In this document: positions 7,196-13,409 of the stretch, in pieces | Numbering within the stretch: the stretch's first letter is position 1 | How the letters are laid out: every line of letters begins with the position of its first letter | Source of the DNA: Cyanothece sp. UBA12306 | GTDB lineage: Bacteria; Cyanobacteriota; Cyanobacteriia; Cyanobacteriales; Microcystaceae | Direction: 5' to 3' | Assembly (NCBI GenBank): GCA_003448685.1 | Contig: DLXW01000269.1 | Span: 1-13,942, forward strand | DNA: 13,942 bases | Position numbers and translations under genes: made by a program | Notes under the pieces: model-generated | Told to the model about the DNA's origin: nothing | The model's database searches: none | The model's input: the letters and a program-made list of their open reading frames with translations, nothing else

Positions 7196-7330
7196 GTGTT
7201 ACTTTCTTTTCTGTTTCTGTTTTCAGAAGGAAAGACCTACTTTTATGTTGAACGTATGGATAGCTATAGCCTCCAAGGTTTTCGTTTCAACTTTCAATCA
7301 ATCGAACTGTTGCCGAGAGAAAAGCTATAA
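7196..7330 (+). pseudogene. Possible short coding remnant (44 codons, GTG start)
   Basis: A plus-strand frame closed by TAG before 7190 and by TAA at 7328-7330. Its second half (after the ATG at 7256) reads MDSYSLQGFRFNFQSIELLP, which has the composition of a real protein, unlike most spacer translations. There is no Shine-Dalgarno and no homology that I recognise. A 42-codon frame overlaps it (ATG 7245) with an AAGGA 14 nt away. It may be the tail of a decayed gene or chance. Confidence 0.18.
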
Positions 7331-7380
7331 CAATAGTTTTAACTTAAAGCCTGGGTTTATGGCAATACTTTAAGGGAAAT

Positions 7381-7428
7381 TGCTAATATTTAGTAAGATT
7401 TAGACGGTTTTTTGTCCATCTATTAGCA
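7381..7428 (+). other. Imperfect two-part hairpin
   Basis: TGCTAAT (7381-7387) pairs exactly with ATTAGCA (7422-7428). Stacked on the 3' side is an inner stem AGAcGG (7402-7407) with CCaTCT (7416-7421), with one mismatch and a T-rich 8-nt loop; a 14-nt bulge is on the 5' side. It lies upstream of the hydrolase promoter region. Role unknown. Confidence 0.3.
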
Positions 7429-7485
7429 CCTCTGTCCGCTTCCGAATTTGGTTAGTATATCGGCATTCCCAGTTTAACTTACCTT

Positions 7486-7491
7486 TATAAT
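7486..7491 (+). promoter_or_regulatory. Possible -10 box of the S-formylglutathione hydrolase gene
   Basis: An exact TATAAT that would place the transcript start near 7498 and give a leader of about 17 nt. No -35 match is found at 16-18 nt. There is also no Shine-Dalgarno before the ATG at 7515. Confidence 0.25.
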
Positions 7492-7514
7492 AATTATAGT
7501 TAAATTACCAAATT

Positions 7515-8366
7515 ATGTCTTATTCTCTTCAACTTAAATCAGAACACCGTTGTTTTGAGGGAACTGTAGCCTACTATAGCCATCATTCCCAATGTTGTGG
7601 GGGGTTGATGAATTTTGCCGTCTATCTACCTCCTCAAGCTCAAACTAAAAAGGTTCCAGTTTTATACTATTTATCGGGGTTAACCTGTACTGAAGAGAAT
7701 TTTACGGTTAAGTCCGGCGCTCAATATTATGCGGCTAAATATGGCATCATGCTAGTGATTCCTGATACTAGTCCTCGTAATACTGGCATTCTAGGAGAGG
7801 ATGACTCTTGGAACTTAGGGAGTGGTGCGGGATTTTATGTCGATGCTACTATTGACCCCTGGAAAGCTCACTATCAAATGTATACTTATATTGTCAAAGA
7901 ATTACCTGAGTTAGTCCAGCATAATTTTCCAGTAAATGTTAATAAAAGCAGTATTTTTGGCCATTCTATGGGGGGTCATGGGGCATTAATTTGTGCCCTA
8001 AAAAATCCCCAACAATATTGCTCTGTTTCGGCTTTTGCTCCTATTGCTGCACCAAGCCATTCTCTTTGGGGAAAAGAGGCTTTTAAGCTTTATTTAGGTG
8101 ATAATCAAGAGAATTGGTCTAATTACGATGCCAGTGAATTAGTCAAAAAAACTCAGTTAGATTATCCGATTTTAATCGATCAAGGAACTGCTGATCCTTT
8201 TTATCAGGAGAAACAGTTATTACCTGAAATGTTTCAAGAAGTTTGTGAAAAAATAGGGCAACCCTTAATTTTAAGATTACATAAAGGTTATGATCATAGT
8301 TATTTTATGATTGCTAGTTTTATTGAAGATCATCTTAGTTACCATGCTCTTTATTTGGGTGATTAA
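7515..8366 (+). CDS. fghA: S-formylglutathione hydrolase (esterase D family)
   Basis: 283 residues, the usual length of the family. It hydrolyses S-formylglutathione to formate and glutathione, the last step of glutathione-dependent formaldehyde detoxification, in the cytoplasm. Alpha/beta-hydrolase features: the LYYLSGLTCTEENF stretch (50-63, with the oxyanion region), the nucleophile elbow GHSMGG (Ser151), TADPFY (Asp227) and GYDHSYF (His261); the Ser/Asp/His triad is complete. The usual partner, S-(hydroxymethyl)glutathione dehydrogenase (adhC/frmA), is not in the window, so it stands alone here. The start ATG gives MSYSLQLKSEHRCFEG, a normal N-terminus. Confidence 0.94.
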   Translation: MSYSLQLKSEHRCFEGTVAYYSHHSQCCGGLMNFAVYLPPQAQTKKVPVLYYLSGLTCTEENFTVKSGAQYYAAKYGIMLVIPDTSPRNTGILGEDDSWNLGSGAGFYVDATIDPWKAHYQMYTYIVKELPELVQHNFPVNVNKSSIFGHSMGGHGALICALKNPQQYCSVSAFAPIAAPSHSLWGKEAFKLYLGDNQENWSNYDASELVKKTQLDYPILIDQGTADPFYQEKQLLPEMFQEVCEKIGQPLILRLHKGYDHSYFMIASFIEDHLSYHALYLGD

Positions 8367-8749
8367 TTGTCAATAAATTGCTCAAATATTTTTTAAATAA
8401 AGACTTGAAATAAAAATTCATTAAACTATTTGTAAAAGCTTTATTGATTATCCTGCCTAAAAAAATCTGTCAAAAAAAATACATTTTTACCAAAATTTAC
8501 AATTATTTAATTTACAATTTTCTCAGCATAAAACCGGATTTGTCGGCATTTCGCTATGGAAGAGTAGATCAAAACGCTGCTGATGGACCAAAATCCTTTG
8601 CTTAGAAATAATCTAACCCTGTATGCTGAATATATATAGAATTGTGGATTAGGGCAACACCTCAGTCCGTCGATGTACTCAATCGATAAAACTAAAAACT
8701 GTCCCAATTTCCCATCTTATAAAAATAGGCTGTAAATATTTATGGATAA
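8367..8749. other. 383-base A+T-rich spacer
   Basis: No gene or RNA was recognised. It begins with runs of A and T downstream of fghA. A 66-codon minus-strand frame (8707-8507) has no export signal, motif or strong ribosome-binding site and is treated as chance. No repeat or transposase remnant could be identified. Confidence 0.5.
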
Positions 8750-9145
8750 ATGGTCGTTATGTCGAGAAGAAAAAAAAGTTTTCCCTGTGGCCATAAGGGT
8801 TATGGTCAAGTTTGCCATCGATGCGCTCAAGTCCAAGTCGCTTGGGAAGAGAAAAAACGAGAGAAGAATGCTTGGGAAGCAAAATTTGCGAAAGATCCCA
8901 TTGATCTGAGAACTTTACCCAAAAATGTTGTTTTAAAAGCTCGTAAAATCCTGAAAGAATTAGCTAATCAGACAGATTATCGACAATTTCATGGTAAAAG
9001 ATTACGACACGATCGCTTTGTCATCAGTATTCCAGTAACCCGCCACTACCGTCTAATCTGTCGAGATAATGGCCACTTTTTAACCCCAGAAGCAGTAATT
9101 TCCCATGAGGACTATAATGTTTGTAAACCAGGAAATACAAGTTGA
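8750..9145 (+). CDS. Zinc-knuckle protein with RelE/ParE-like C-terminal domain
   Basis: 131 residues. The N-terminus carries CGHKGYGQVCHRC (Cys13, His15, Cys22, Cys25), a compact C-x-H-x6-C-x2-C metal site. A charged, probably helical linker (about 27-48) follows. Residues about 54-125 resemble the RelE/ParE toxin fold: VLKARKILKELANQTDYRQF, then KRLRHDRFVISIPVTRHYRLICR, the paired beta-strands typical of that fold, then VISHEDYN. By family knowledge RelE-like proteins cleave mRNA on the ribosome or poison gyrase; whether this one is active cannot be told. No antitoxin-sized gene lies beside it. Start: ATG 8750 or ATG 8759 (MSRRKKS); neither has a clear Shine-Dalgarno. The coding call is firm, the RelE likeness moderate. 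Confidence 0.8.
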   Translation: MVVMSRRKKSFPCGHKGYGQVCHRCAQVQVAWEEKKREKNAWEAKFAKDPIDLRTLPKNVVLKARKILKELANQTDYRQFHGKRLRHDRFVISIPVTRHYRLICRDNGHFLTPEAVISHEDYNVCKPGNTS

Positions 9146-9176
9146 AGCAATCCCATTTGGTTGGTGAACAGTAAGC

Positions 9177-9205
9177 TTGAGATCAGACAATAGGCGATTG
9201 ATAAA
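9177..9205 (+). promoter_or_regulatory. Promoter of the cysteine desulfurase gene
   Basis: TTGAGA (9177-9182) and GATAAA (9200-9205), spaced exactly 17 nt, lie upstream of the ATG at 9229. The start point would be near 9212, leaving a short leader of about 17 nt. This suggests the desulfurase has its own promoter and does not depend on readthrough from the small gene 83 nt upstream. Confidence 0.4.
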
Positions 9206-9228
9206 TCCTCACCCTCATTGGTCAACCT

Positions 9229-10416
9229 ATGCAAATTTATCTTGACTATAGCGCTACAACTCCTCCTCGTTCAGAGGCGATCTCCCAAATTGATCAGGTA
9301 TTGAAGCAAGAATGGGGCAATCCTTCAAGTCTACATACATGGGGACAAAGGGCTGCTACTATTGTAGAAACCGCCCGATGGCAAGTGGCTGGTTTAATCA
9401 ATGCTCCTTCATCTGACTGTATTATTTTTACTTCAGGGGGAACAGAAGCCGATAATTTAGCTTTATTAGGAATAGCTAGACGTTACTGTGTACCACAACA
9501 TTTAATTATTTCCTCAGTTGAACATTCGGCTATCTCAGAAACTGCCGCAATCTTAGCACAATGGGGTTGGCAAGTAACGATTTTATCGGTCAATCGTCAA
9601 GGTCGAGTTAACCCACTAGAGTTAAAAGCGGCTATTAAACCTAATACAGTTCTAATTTCTATTATTTATGGTCAAAGTGAGGTGGGGACAGTCCAACCCA
9701 TTGAAGAATTGGCTAAAATTTCCCAAAGTTCAGGGGTACTATTTCATACTGATGCGGTACAAGTTGCTGGAAGATTACCGTTAGATGTTCAAAGGTTAGG
9801 GGTTGACTTACTGTCTCTTTCGGGACACAAAATCTATGGGGTTCAGGGGGCGGGTGCGTTATACGTGCGGCCAGGGGTAGAAATTTTGCCCTTATTCGGT
9901 GGTGGTGGACAGGAAAGACTATTACGTTCAGGAACGCAAGCAGTCCCTGCGATCGCTGCTTTTGGTGTGGCTGCTGAGTTGGCAGCTTTGGAAATGGTAA
10001 GGGAAACTTCTAGATTACGGGGACTACGCGATCGCTTGTTTGATTTGATGGCAGATTGTCCCTATCTAATACCAACGGGAGATCGACTATATCGTCTTCC
10101 TCATCATGTTAGTTTTATTGTCAATGATCCCAGATCGAGAACAGATCAAGAAAGAATTACGGGTAAAACTATTGTCCGTCAGCTTAATTTAGCAGGAATT
10201 GGTATTAGTGCAGGGTCAGCTTGTCATAGTGGTAAATTAAGTCCTAGTCCAATTTTATTGGCTATGGGCTATTCTGAAACTGAAGGTTTAAGAGGCATTC
10301 GTTTAACCTTGGGACGGGAAACAACTTTAGAAGATATTGAATGGACAGCAATGGTTCTTAAACAAATTTTTGAAAGATTAATGCCACAATTAGAAGTAGT
10401 AGGATGTAATAGTTAA
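9229..10416 (+). CDS. Cysteine desulfurase, NifS/IscS family
   Basis: 395 residues, the usual length. It is a pyridoxal-phosphate enzyme that takes sulfur from L-cysteine, leaving alanine and an enzyme persulfide for Fe-S clusters, thiamine or tRNA thiolation. Visible features: YLDYSATTPP (4-13), SGGTEADNLAL (69-79), SVEHSAI with PLP-stacking His99, HTDAVQ (Asp175, Gln178), the PLP lysine in SGHKIYG (Lys201) and the catalytic loop SAGSACHSGKLSPS (Cys332). It belongs to the group with a long active-site loop (NifS/IscS type), not SufS. The segment YGQSEVGTVQP replaces the more usual NNEVG/NNETG, so the Asn expected near the PLP ring is absent. No iscU, sufE or nif gene is nearby, so the paralog cannot be named. 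No Shine-Dalgarno precedes the ATG. Confidence 0.93.
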   Translation: MQIYLDYSATTPPRSEAISQIDQVLKQEWGNPSSLHTWGQRAATIVETARWQVAGLINAPSSDCIIFTSGGTEADNLALLGIARRYCVPQHLIISSVEHSAISETAAILAQWGWQVTILSVNRQGRVNPLELKAAIKPNTVLISIIYGQSEVGTVQPIEELAKISQSSGVLFHTDAVQVAGRLPLDVQRLGVDLLSLSGHKIYGVQGAGALYVRPGVEILPLFGGGGQERLLRSGTQAVPAIAAFGVAAELAALEMVRETSRLRGLRDRLFDLMADCPYLIPTGDRLYRLPHHVSFIVNDPRSRTDQERITGKTIVRQLNLAGIGISAGSACHSGKLSPSPILLAMGYSETEGLRGIRLTLGRETTLEDIEWTAMVLKQIFERLMPQLEVVGCNS

Positions 10417-10470
10417 TAGAATATATTCTTCTTAATAATGGAATATTATTTCCTAATTGATGAGGATCAA

Positions 10471-11163
10471 ATGTTAAAAGCAATTTTATTTGATTTTAAT
10501 GGAGTTATCATTAATGATGAAGCAATTCATCAAGAATTAATTAATGAGATTTTATTAGCTGAAAATTTGCGTCCTGATGCTGCTGAGTATCAACAATTTT
10601 GTTTAGGAAGAAGTGATTATGCTTGTTTTCAAGATGTTTTATCCTGTCGAGGTCGCTTGGTTTCAACTGAATATTTAGAGAAGTTAATTAACCAAAAAGC
10701 ACAAACTTATCGCCAACGGATAGAAACCTTAAAAACTGTTCCCATTTATCAAGGTTTAGAAGAATTTTTAAAACAAATTCAAGCTAGGGGATTACAAATT
10801 GGTTTAGTGACTGGTTCTGTGGTTTCTGAGGTACAATTCATCCTGAATAAAGCAGAAATTGCCGACTATTTTCAGGTTATTGTAGGGGGAGATGAAATTA
10901 AGGGTAGCAAACCTCAACCTGATGGTTATTTATTAGCGGTTGAACGTTTTAATCAACTTGATGTTAATTTACAATTACAACCTTCAGACTGTCTGGTAAT
11001 AGAAGATACCCCCGCAGGAATTGAAGCAGCAAAACGTGCGGGAATGCAGGTGGTAGGTATTGCTAATACCTATCCTTTCCATTTTATGCAAAGGCTATCT
11101 AATTGGGCAATTGACTATTTTTGGGAGTTAGAATTAGAACGAGTTGAAAGTGTTTTAAAATAA
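10471..11163 (+). CDS. HAD-superfamily hydrolase, beta-phosphoglucomutase-like, with Asn at the D+2 position
   Basis: 230 residues from the chosen ATG. HAD motifs: I, LFDFNGVIINDE (Asp8 nucleophile, Asn10); II, GLVTGS (Thr114); III, GSKPQPDGY (Lys147); IV, CLVIEDTPAGIEAA (Glu168, Asp169). A helical cap lies between motifs I and II (about 16-85), as in phosphoglucomutase/phosphatase subfamily IA. In most active phosphatases and mutases residue D+2 is the general acid/base Asp; here it is Asn, so activity may be low or altered. Substrate unknown. An upstream ATG at 10438 would add 11 residues, but GAGGA (10462-10466) just before 10471, and motif I eight residues in, favour the later start. It lies 54 nt past the cysteine desulfurase and may share its transcript. 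Confidence 0.87.
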   Translation: MLKAILFDFNGVIINDEAIHQELINEILLAENLRPDAAEYQQFCLGRSDYACFQDVLSCRGRLVSTEYLEKLINQKAQTYRQRIETLKTVPIYQGLEEFLKQIQARGLQIGLVTGSVVSEVQFILNKAEIADYFQVIVGGDEIKGSKPQPDGYLLAVERFNQLDVNLQLQPSDCLVIEDTPAGIEAAKRAGMQVVGIANTYPFHFMQRLSNWAIDYFWELELERVESVLK

Positions 11164-11192
11164 CTCATAATTCCTGCTCAAGATTGACTAAT

Positions 11193-12035
11193 TTATAAAA
11201 TTAATTGTTCAGGTTTATGATATCCATAACTAGGGTTTAATTTGTTGTTTACTTGTTGATCAATAAAATCTATTTCTTCTTGAGATAAATAATCTTTATA
11301 ACCGCCTATTTTCGCTTTTCTGACTTTAAATGATTCTGGATTATTTAATTCCCTATTGCTCAAAACTCCTGCCTTAACTTCTGAGTTTCCTCTGTTTAAT
11401 TCGAGTTTTTTCATATTTTCAAAGGAAGCATATTTTACGGCAGAATGAATTATATTACTATCAATTTCTAATCCTAAAAAATTGATTATTTTATTTAGCT
11501 CTTGGTACGTATCTGCTTTAAGATCTTCATAGCGAATTAACAGAAAATCCTTAGGAATATCTTGATGATTTATCCAATCATTATAAAATGAAATATAATC
11601 ATCAACTCCTGTTTTGATAAATTCATTGAGACTTATCTCAAGTTTAGATTTCATGCCAAAATATCTAGAAATAGCAGCATCCCTAGGATCTCTAACTAAC
11701 AAAATCACTTTTTGATGGCGATAAGTTCCAAATTGTTCATATCTTTCATGAATAGCTTTTATAGAAGGAATATTAGGGTTTTTTTCAGATAAAGAATAAC
11801 AATCATGCAGATTGATTTTTTTGAGATTATAAGCTAATTGAAGAGCTTTACTCAGCATGATTCTGACCCATGTTCTACCACAGTTAGTATGAGAAATTAA
11901 TAAATATTTCGCTTGTTTTCTTTCCCTAAAATGTTTCTTTTGTTCAGAATCATTCAATTTAATTAAGCGTTTTTTCAATCCATTAATGAAAAAATAAGTA
12001 GGTTGATTGACATTAAATATTAATCGCATTACCAT
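11193..12035 (-). CDS. Sulfotransferase domain protein
   Basis: 280 residues, a usual length. It is expected to transfer sulfate from PAPS to a sugar or small-molecule hydroxyl. The PAPS 5'-phosphosulfate loop is SHTNCGRTW (48-56), the 3'-phosphate site is LVRDPRDAAISRYFG (113-127, Arg115 and Ser123), a catalytic-type His is in KAIHER (His96), LIRYEDLKAD follows (167-176), and a C-terminal IGGYKDYLSQEE (243-254) matches the RxGxxGDWK region. No signal peptide. The gene looks more A+T-rich than its neighbours (many AAT, AAA and ATT codons), and such genes in cyanobacteria often belong to surface-polysaccharide or accessory pathways, so recent transfer is possible. No glycosyltransferase or PAPS-synthesis gene is nearby. 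It converges on the HAD gene with 29 nt between stops. The acceptor is unknown. Confidence 0.88.
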   Translation of the reverse strand: MVMRLIFNVNQPTYFFINGLKKRLIKLNDSEQKKHFRERKQAKYLLISHTNCGRTWVRIMLSKALQLAYNLKKINLHDCYSLSEKNPNIPSIKAIHERYEQFGTYRHQKVILLVRDPRDAAISRYFGMKSKLEISLNEFIKTGVDDYISFYNDWINHQDIPKDFLLIRYEDLKADTYQELNKIINFLGLEIDSNIIHSAVKYASFENMKKLELNRGNSEVKAGVLSNRELNNPESFKVRKAKIGGYKDYLSQEEIDFIDQQVNNKLNPSYGYHKPEQLIL

Positions 12036-12084
12036 GGCATAAAGACCTAAAATCTAACAATCATAGATTTATTGATAAAGGTTT

Positions 12085-12113
12085 ATTATATTACGATTTG
12101 CTGATTTGAGCAA
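12085..12113 (-). promoter_or_regulatory. Promoter of the sulfotransferase gene
   Basis: On the minus strand TTGCTC (12113-12108) and an exact TATAAT (12090-12085) are spaced 17 nt. Transcription would start near 12078, giving a leader of about 43 nt. This implies transcription separate from lipB, which ends 34 nt upstream of the -35. Confidence 0.42.
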
Positions 12114-12147
12114 GCTGGAAAGCAGATTTTTTAAGATTGTCCTAAAA

Positions 12148-12822
12148 TTAATTATTTTCGTAAATTAACTTAACGTGAAAAACATCAGCAAAAGTAAGAT
12201 AAATATCTTGACAAACTTTGGTAAAATCAATATTAGGAATAAATTCAACTAAACTTCCCACTGGTTTATCGTCAATTCCACAGGGAACAATACGCTTAAA
12301 TCCATCTAATTCAGGGTAAATATTTAAAGAAAAACCATGCATTGTTATCCAACGACTGACTTTAATTCCAATAGCTGCAACCTTAGTTCCTTCAACCCAA
12401 ACTCCAGTCAAACCAGATATCCTTTCCCCTTGAATTCCATACCCTTTAAGTACCTGAATAATCACCTCTTCAAGTTGTCGTAAATACCAATGTAAATCCT
12501 GTTGATAATAACGTAAATTAAGGATAGGATACACTACTAATTGACCTGGACAATGATAGGTTACTTCCCCTCCCCGTTCAATGCGATACACTTCATAAGG
12601 GTCTACTTTTGGGTCAAATTTGAGAAAGTCTAGACTTGCTCCCGTTCCCAAGGTATAAACGGGGGGATGTTCGAGTAACCAGAGGATATCAGCTAAGGAA
12701 GGGTCTTTTATTCGTTGTTTAACCAACAATCTTTGTCTCTCCCAGGCCACCTGATAAGGGATAATTCCTGCGTGATCAACAATACATTGTCGCTGCTGTT
12801 GCTGATAGTTAAGGGTTGACAT
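12148..12822 (-). CDS. lipB: Octanoyl-[acyl-carrier-protein]:protein N-octanoyltransferase
   Basis: 224 residues. It moves octanoate from acyl carrier protein to the lipoyl domains of 2-oxoacid dehydrogenases and the glycine cleavage H protein; LipA then inserts sulfur. Motifs: EHPPVYTLG (51-59), the substrate loop [17 protein letters not shown] (83-99), [23 protein letters not shown] (145-167) with catalytic Lys147, and IVPCGI with the acyl-accepting Cys181. The Lys-Cys spacing of 34 equals that in E. coli LipB (Lys135, Cys169). The ATG at 12822 is the only sensible start although no Shine-Dalgarno is seen. lipA is not in the window. Downstream on the same strand is the sulfotransferase, which has its own promoter. 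Confidence 0.95.
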   Translation of the reverse strand: MSTLNYQQQQRQCIVDHAGIIPYQVAWERQRLLVKQRIKDPSLADILWLLEHPPVYTLGTGASLDFLKFDPKVDPYEVYRIERGGEVTYHCPGQLVVYPILNLRYYQQDLHWYLRQLEEVIIQVLKGYGIQGERISGLTGVWVEGTKVAAIGIKVSRWITMHGFSLNIYPELDGFKRIVPCGIDDKPVGSLVEFIPNIDFTKVCQDIYLTFADVFHVKLIYENN

Positions 12823-12873
12823 AATGTTTATGATACTGAATTTGAATAAATTTTTAAGGAGAAATCTTAAGAA

Positions 12874-12942
12874 ATGTCAAGAGATGCAAAGGAAAATGAA
12901 AAGAAACTAAAAAGCGATGTTTTGAAGAATACAAAGTGTTAG
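12874..12942 (+). CDS. Possible tiny Lys-rich peptide (22 codons)
   Basis: ATG to TAG on the plus strand, beginning [11 protein letters not shown] and ending in Cys. AAGGAG (12856-12861) lies 12 nt upstream, a rather long spacing. A terminator-like fold follows at 12976. There is no recognised homology; it could be a real small gene, part of a small RNA, or chance. Confidence 0.2.
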   Translation: MSRDAKENEKKLKSDVLKNTKC

Positions 12943-12975
12943 GCTAAAAGTATCTGGTAGTTCTCACTGGGGGGA

Positions 12976-13012
12976 AGCTGAGGCAAGAAACACCTCAAAA
13001 AAGCTATTTTTT
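12976..13012 (+). terminator. Terminator-like fold in the lipB-lrtA spacer
   Basis: TGAGG (12979-12983) pairs with CCTCA (12993-12997) around a 9-nt loop; the stem can be extended by AGC (12976-12978) with GCT (13003-13005) if five A residues bulge out. Six T follow at 13007-13012. This fits a weak plus-strand terminator for a transcript starting near the lipB 5' end. Confidence 0.28.
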
Positions 13013-13202
13013 CTGGGGACTCTCTGCTTGTAACCTTTAAATTCTTGACAATGAGGAATATGTTACTTGGGCAGAGGAAAGAGCAATTTTTTGGAATGTC
13101 TCTTAAGTTATTCTAAGATGAAACTATGGCTCAAAAAAAATTAATCTTACATAGTTAAACTAGCGATTATGGTGAGTATTTGATAATTTATCTGTTTTTA
13201 TG

Positions 13203-13222
13203 AAGCCATAATAAGCCATAAT
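13203..13222. repeat. 10-nt tandem repeat in the lrtA leader
   Basis: AAGCCATAAT occurs twice with no gap (13203-13212 and 13213-13222). The second copy runs into ATAAT-GG-ATTAT (13218-13229), a short inverted repeat. Function unknown. Confidence 0.6.
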
Positions 13223-13266
13223 GGATTATCATTAAGATATCAAGAAAAGAGGAGGAAAACTAACTA

Positions 13267-13308
13267 ATGAATAAACCAAGATATCCTAGTCCATTTTTGT
13301 GCTATTAG
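13267..13308 (+). CDS. Leader peptide upstream of lrtA, MNKPRYPSPFLCY
   Basis: A 13-codon frame, ATG 13267 to TAG 13306-13308. It is preceded by AGGAGG (13250-13255) 11 nt upstream, the best Shine-Dalgarno core in the window and better than that of lrtA itself. Three of 13 residues are Pro and two are Tyr. Its stop codon lies inside the 5' arm of the hairpin at 13304-13327, so a ribosome terminating here would cover that arm. This layout is typical of leader peptides that govern attenuation. Expression is not shown by sequence alone. Confidence 0.45.
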   Translation: MNKPRYPSPFLCY

Positions 13309-13337
13309 CATCATCAGGGGTGCTAGTTTGTCTTTTT
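13304..13337 (+). terminator. Terminator-like hairpin in the lrtA leader (candidate attenuator)
   Basis: ATTAGCATC (13304-13312) pairs with GGTGCTAGT (13319-13327), nine pairs including two G-U, around a 6-nt loop. A T-rich stretch, TTGTCTTTTT (13328-13337), follows at once. Eight bases of the 3' side (GCTAGTTT, 13322-13329) are also exactly complementary to AAACTAGC at 13157-13164, which could form a competing anti-terminator. Pairing is read from sequence; termination is inference. Confidence 0.42.
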
Positions 13338-13343
13338 AGGGAA

Positions 13344-13370
13344 AAACAGCTATTTCTATTTTTGCTGTTT
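13344..13370 (+). promoter_or_regulatory. Second hairpin before the lrtA ribosome-binding site
   Basis: AAACAGC (13344-13350) and GCTGTTT (13364-13370) are exact reverse complements around a 13-nt T-rich loop. It lies 27 nt before the lrtA Shine-Dalgarno (GGAG, 13398-13401) and no T-tract follows, so an mRNA-stability or translational role fits better than termination. Confidence 0.4.
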
Positions 13371-13409
13371 AATTTGACTTAACTTTTAATGGATAATGGA
13401 GTATTAAGT

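Larger units (their letters stand above)
7016..7514. other. 499-base intergenic region between the TPR and S-formylglutathione hydrolase genes
   Basis: It lies between divergent genes. It holds the TPR promoter (7067-7094), a possible gene remnant (7196-7330), an imperfect hairpin (7381-7428) and a TATAAT (7486-7491) 23 nt before the hydrolase ATG. No tRNA or known RNA family was recognised. Confidence 0.5.
12823..13409. other. 587-base region between divergent lipB and lrtA genes
   Basis: On the plus strand it holds, in order, a possible 22-codon frame (12874-12942), a terminator-like fold (12976-13012), a 10-nt tandem repeat (13203-13222), a leader reading frame (13267-13308) and two hairpins (13304-13327 and 13344-13370). 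No convincing lrtA promoter could be fixed. An unusually long leader is a known feature of lrtA in cyanobacteria. Confidence 0.55.

Noticed and set aside
8393..8448. AATAAAG/CTTTATT arms downstream of fghA as a terminator
   Set aside because: The arms are all A/T except one pair, the loop is very long, and no T-tract follows.
8507..8707. 66-codon minus-strand frame in the spacer after fghA
   Set aside because: Cys/Tyr-rich translation without a recognisable domain or signal peptide and only a weak ribosome-binding site; likely chance.
10438..10470. Upstream ATG adding 11 residues to the HAD protein
   Set aside because: HAD motif I normally starts within about ten residues of the N-terminus, and a GAGGA precedes the later ATG.
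12816..12821. TTGACA at the lipB start read as a plus-strand -35 box
   Set aside because: It lies across the lipB initiation codons and has no -10 match at a usual distance.
13045..13072. TTGACA as a -35 box for lrtA
   Set aside because: No acceptable -10 box lies 16-18 nt downstream, so the promoter could not be fixed.
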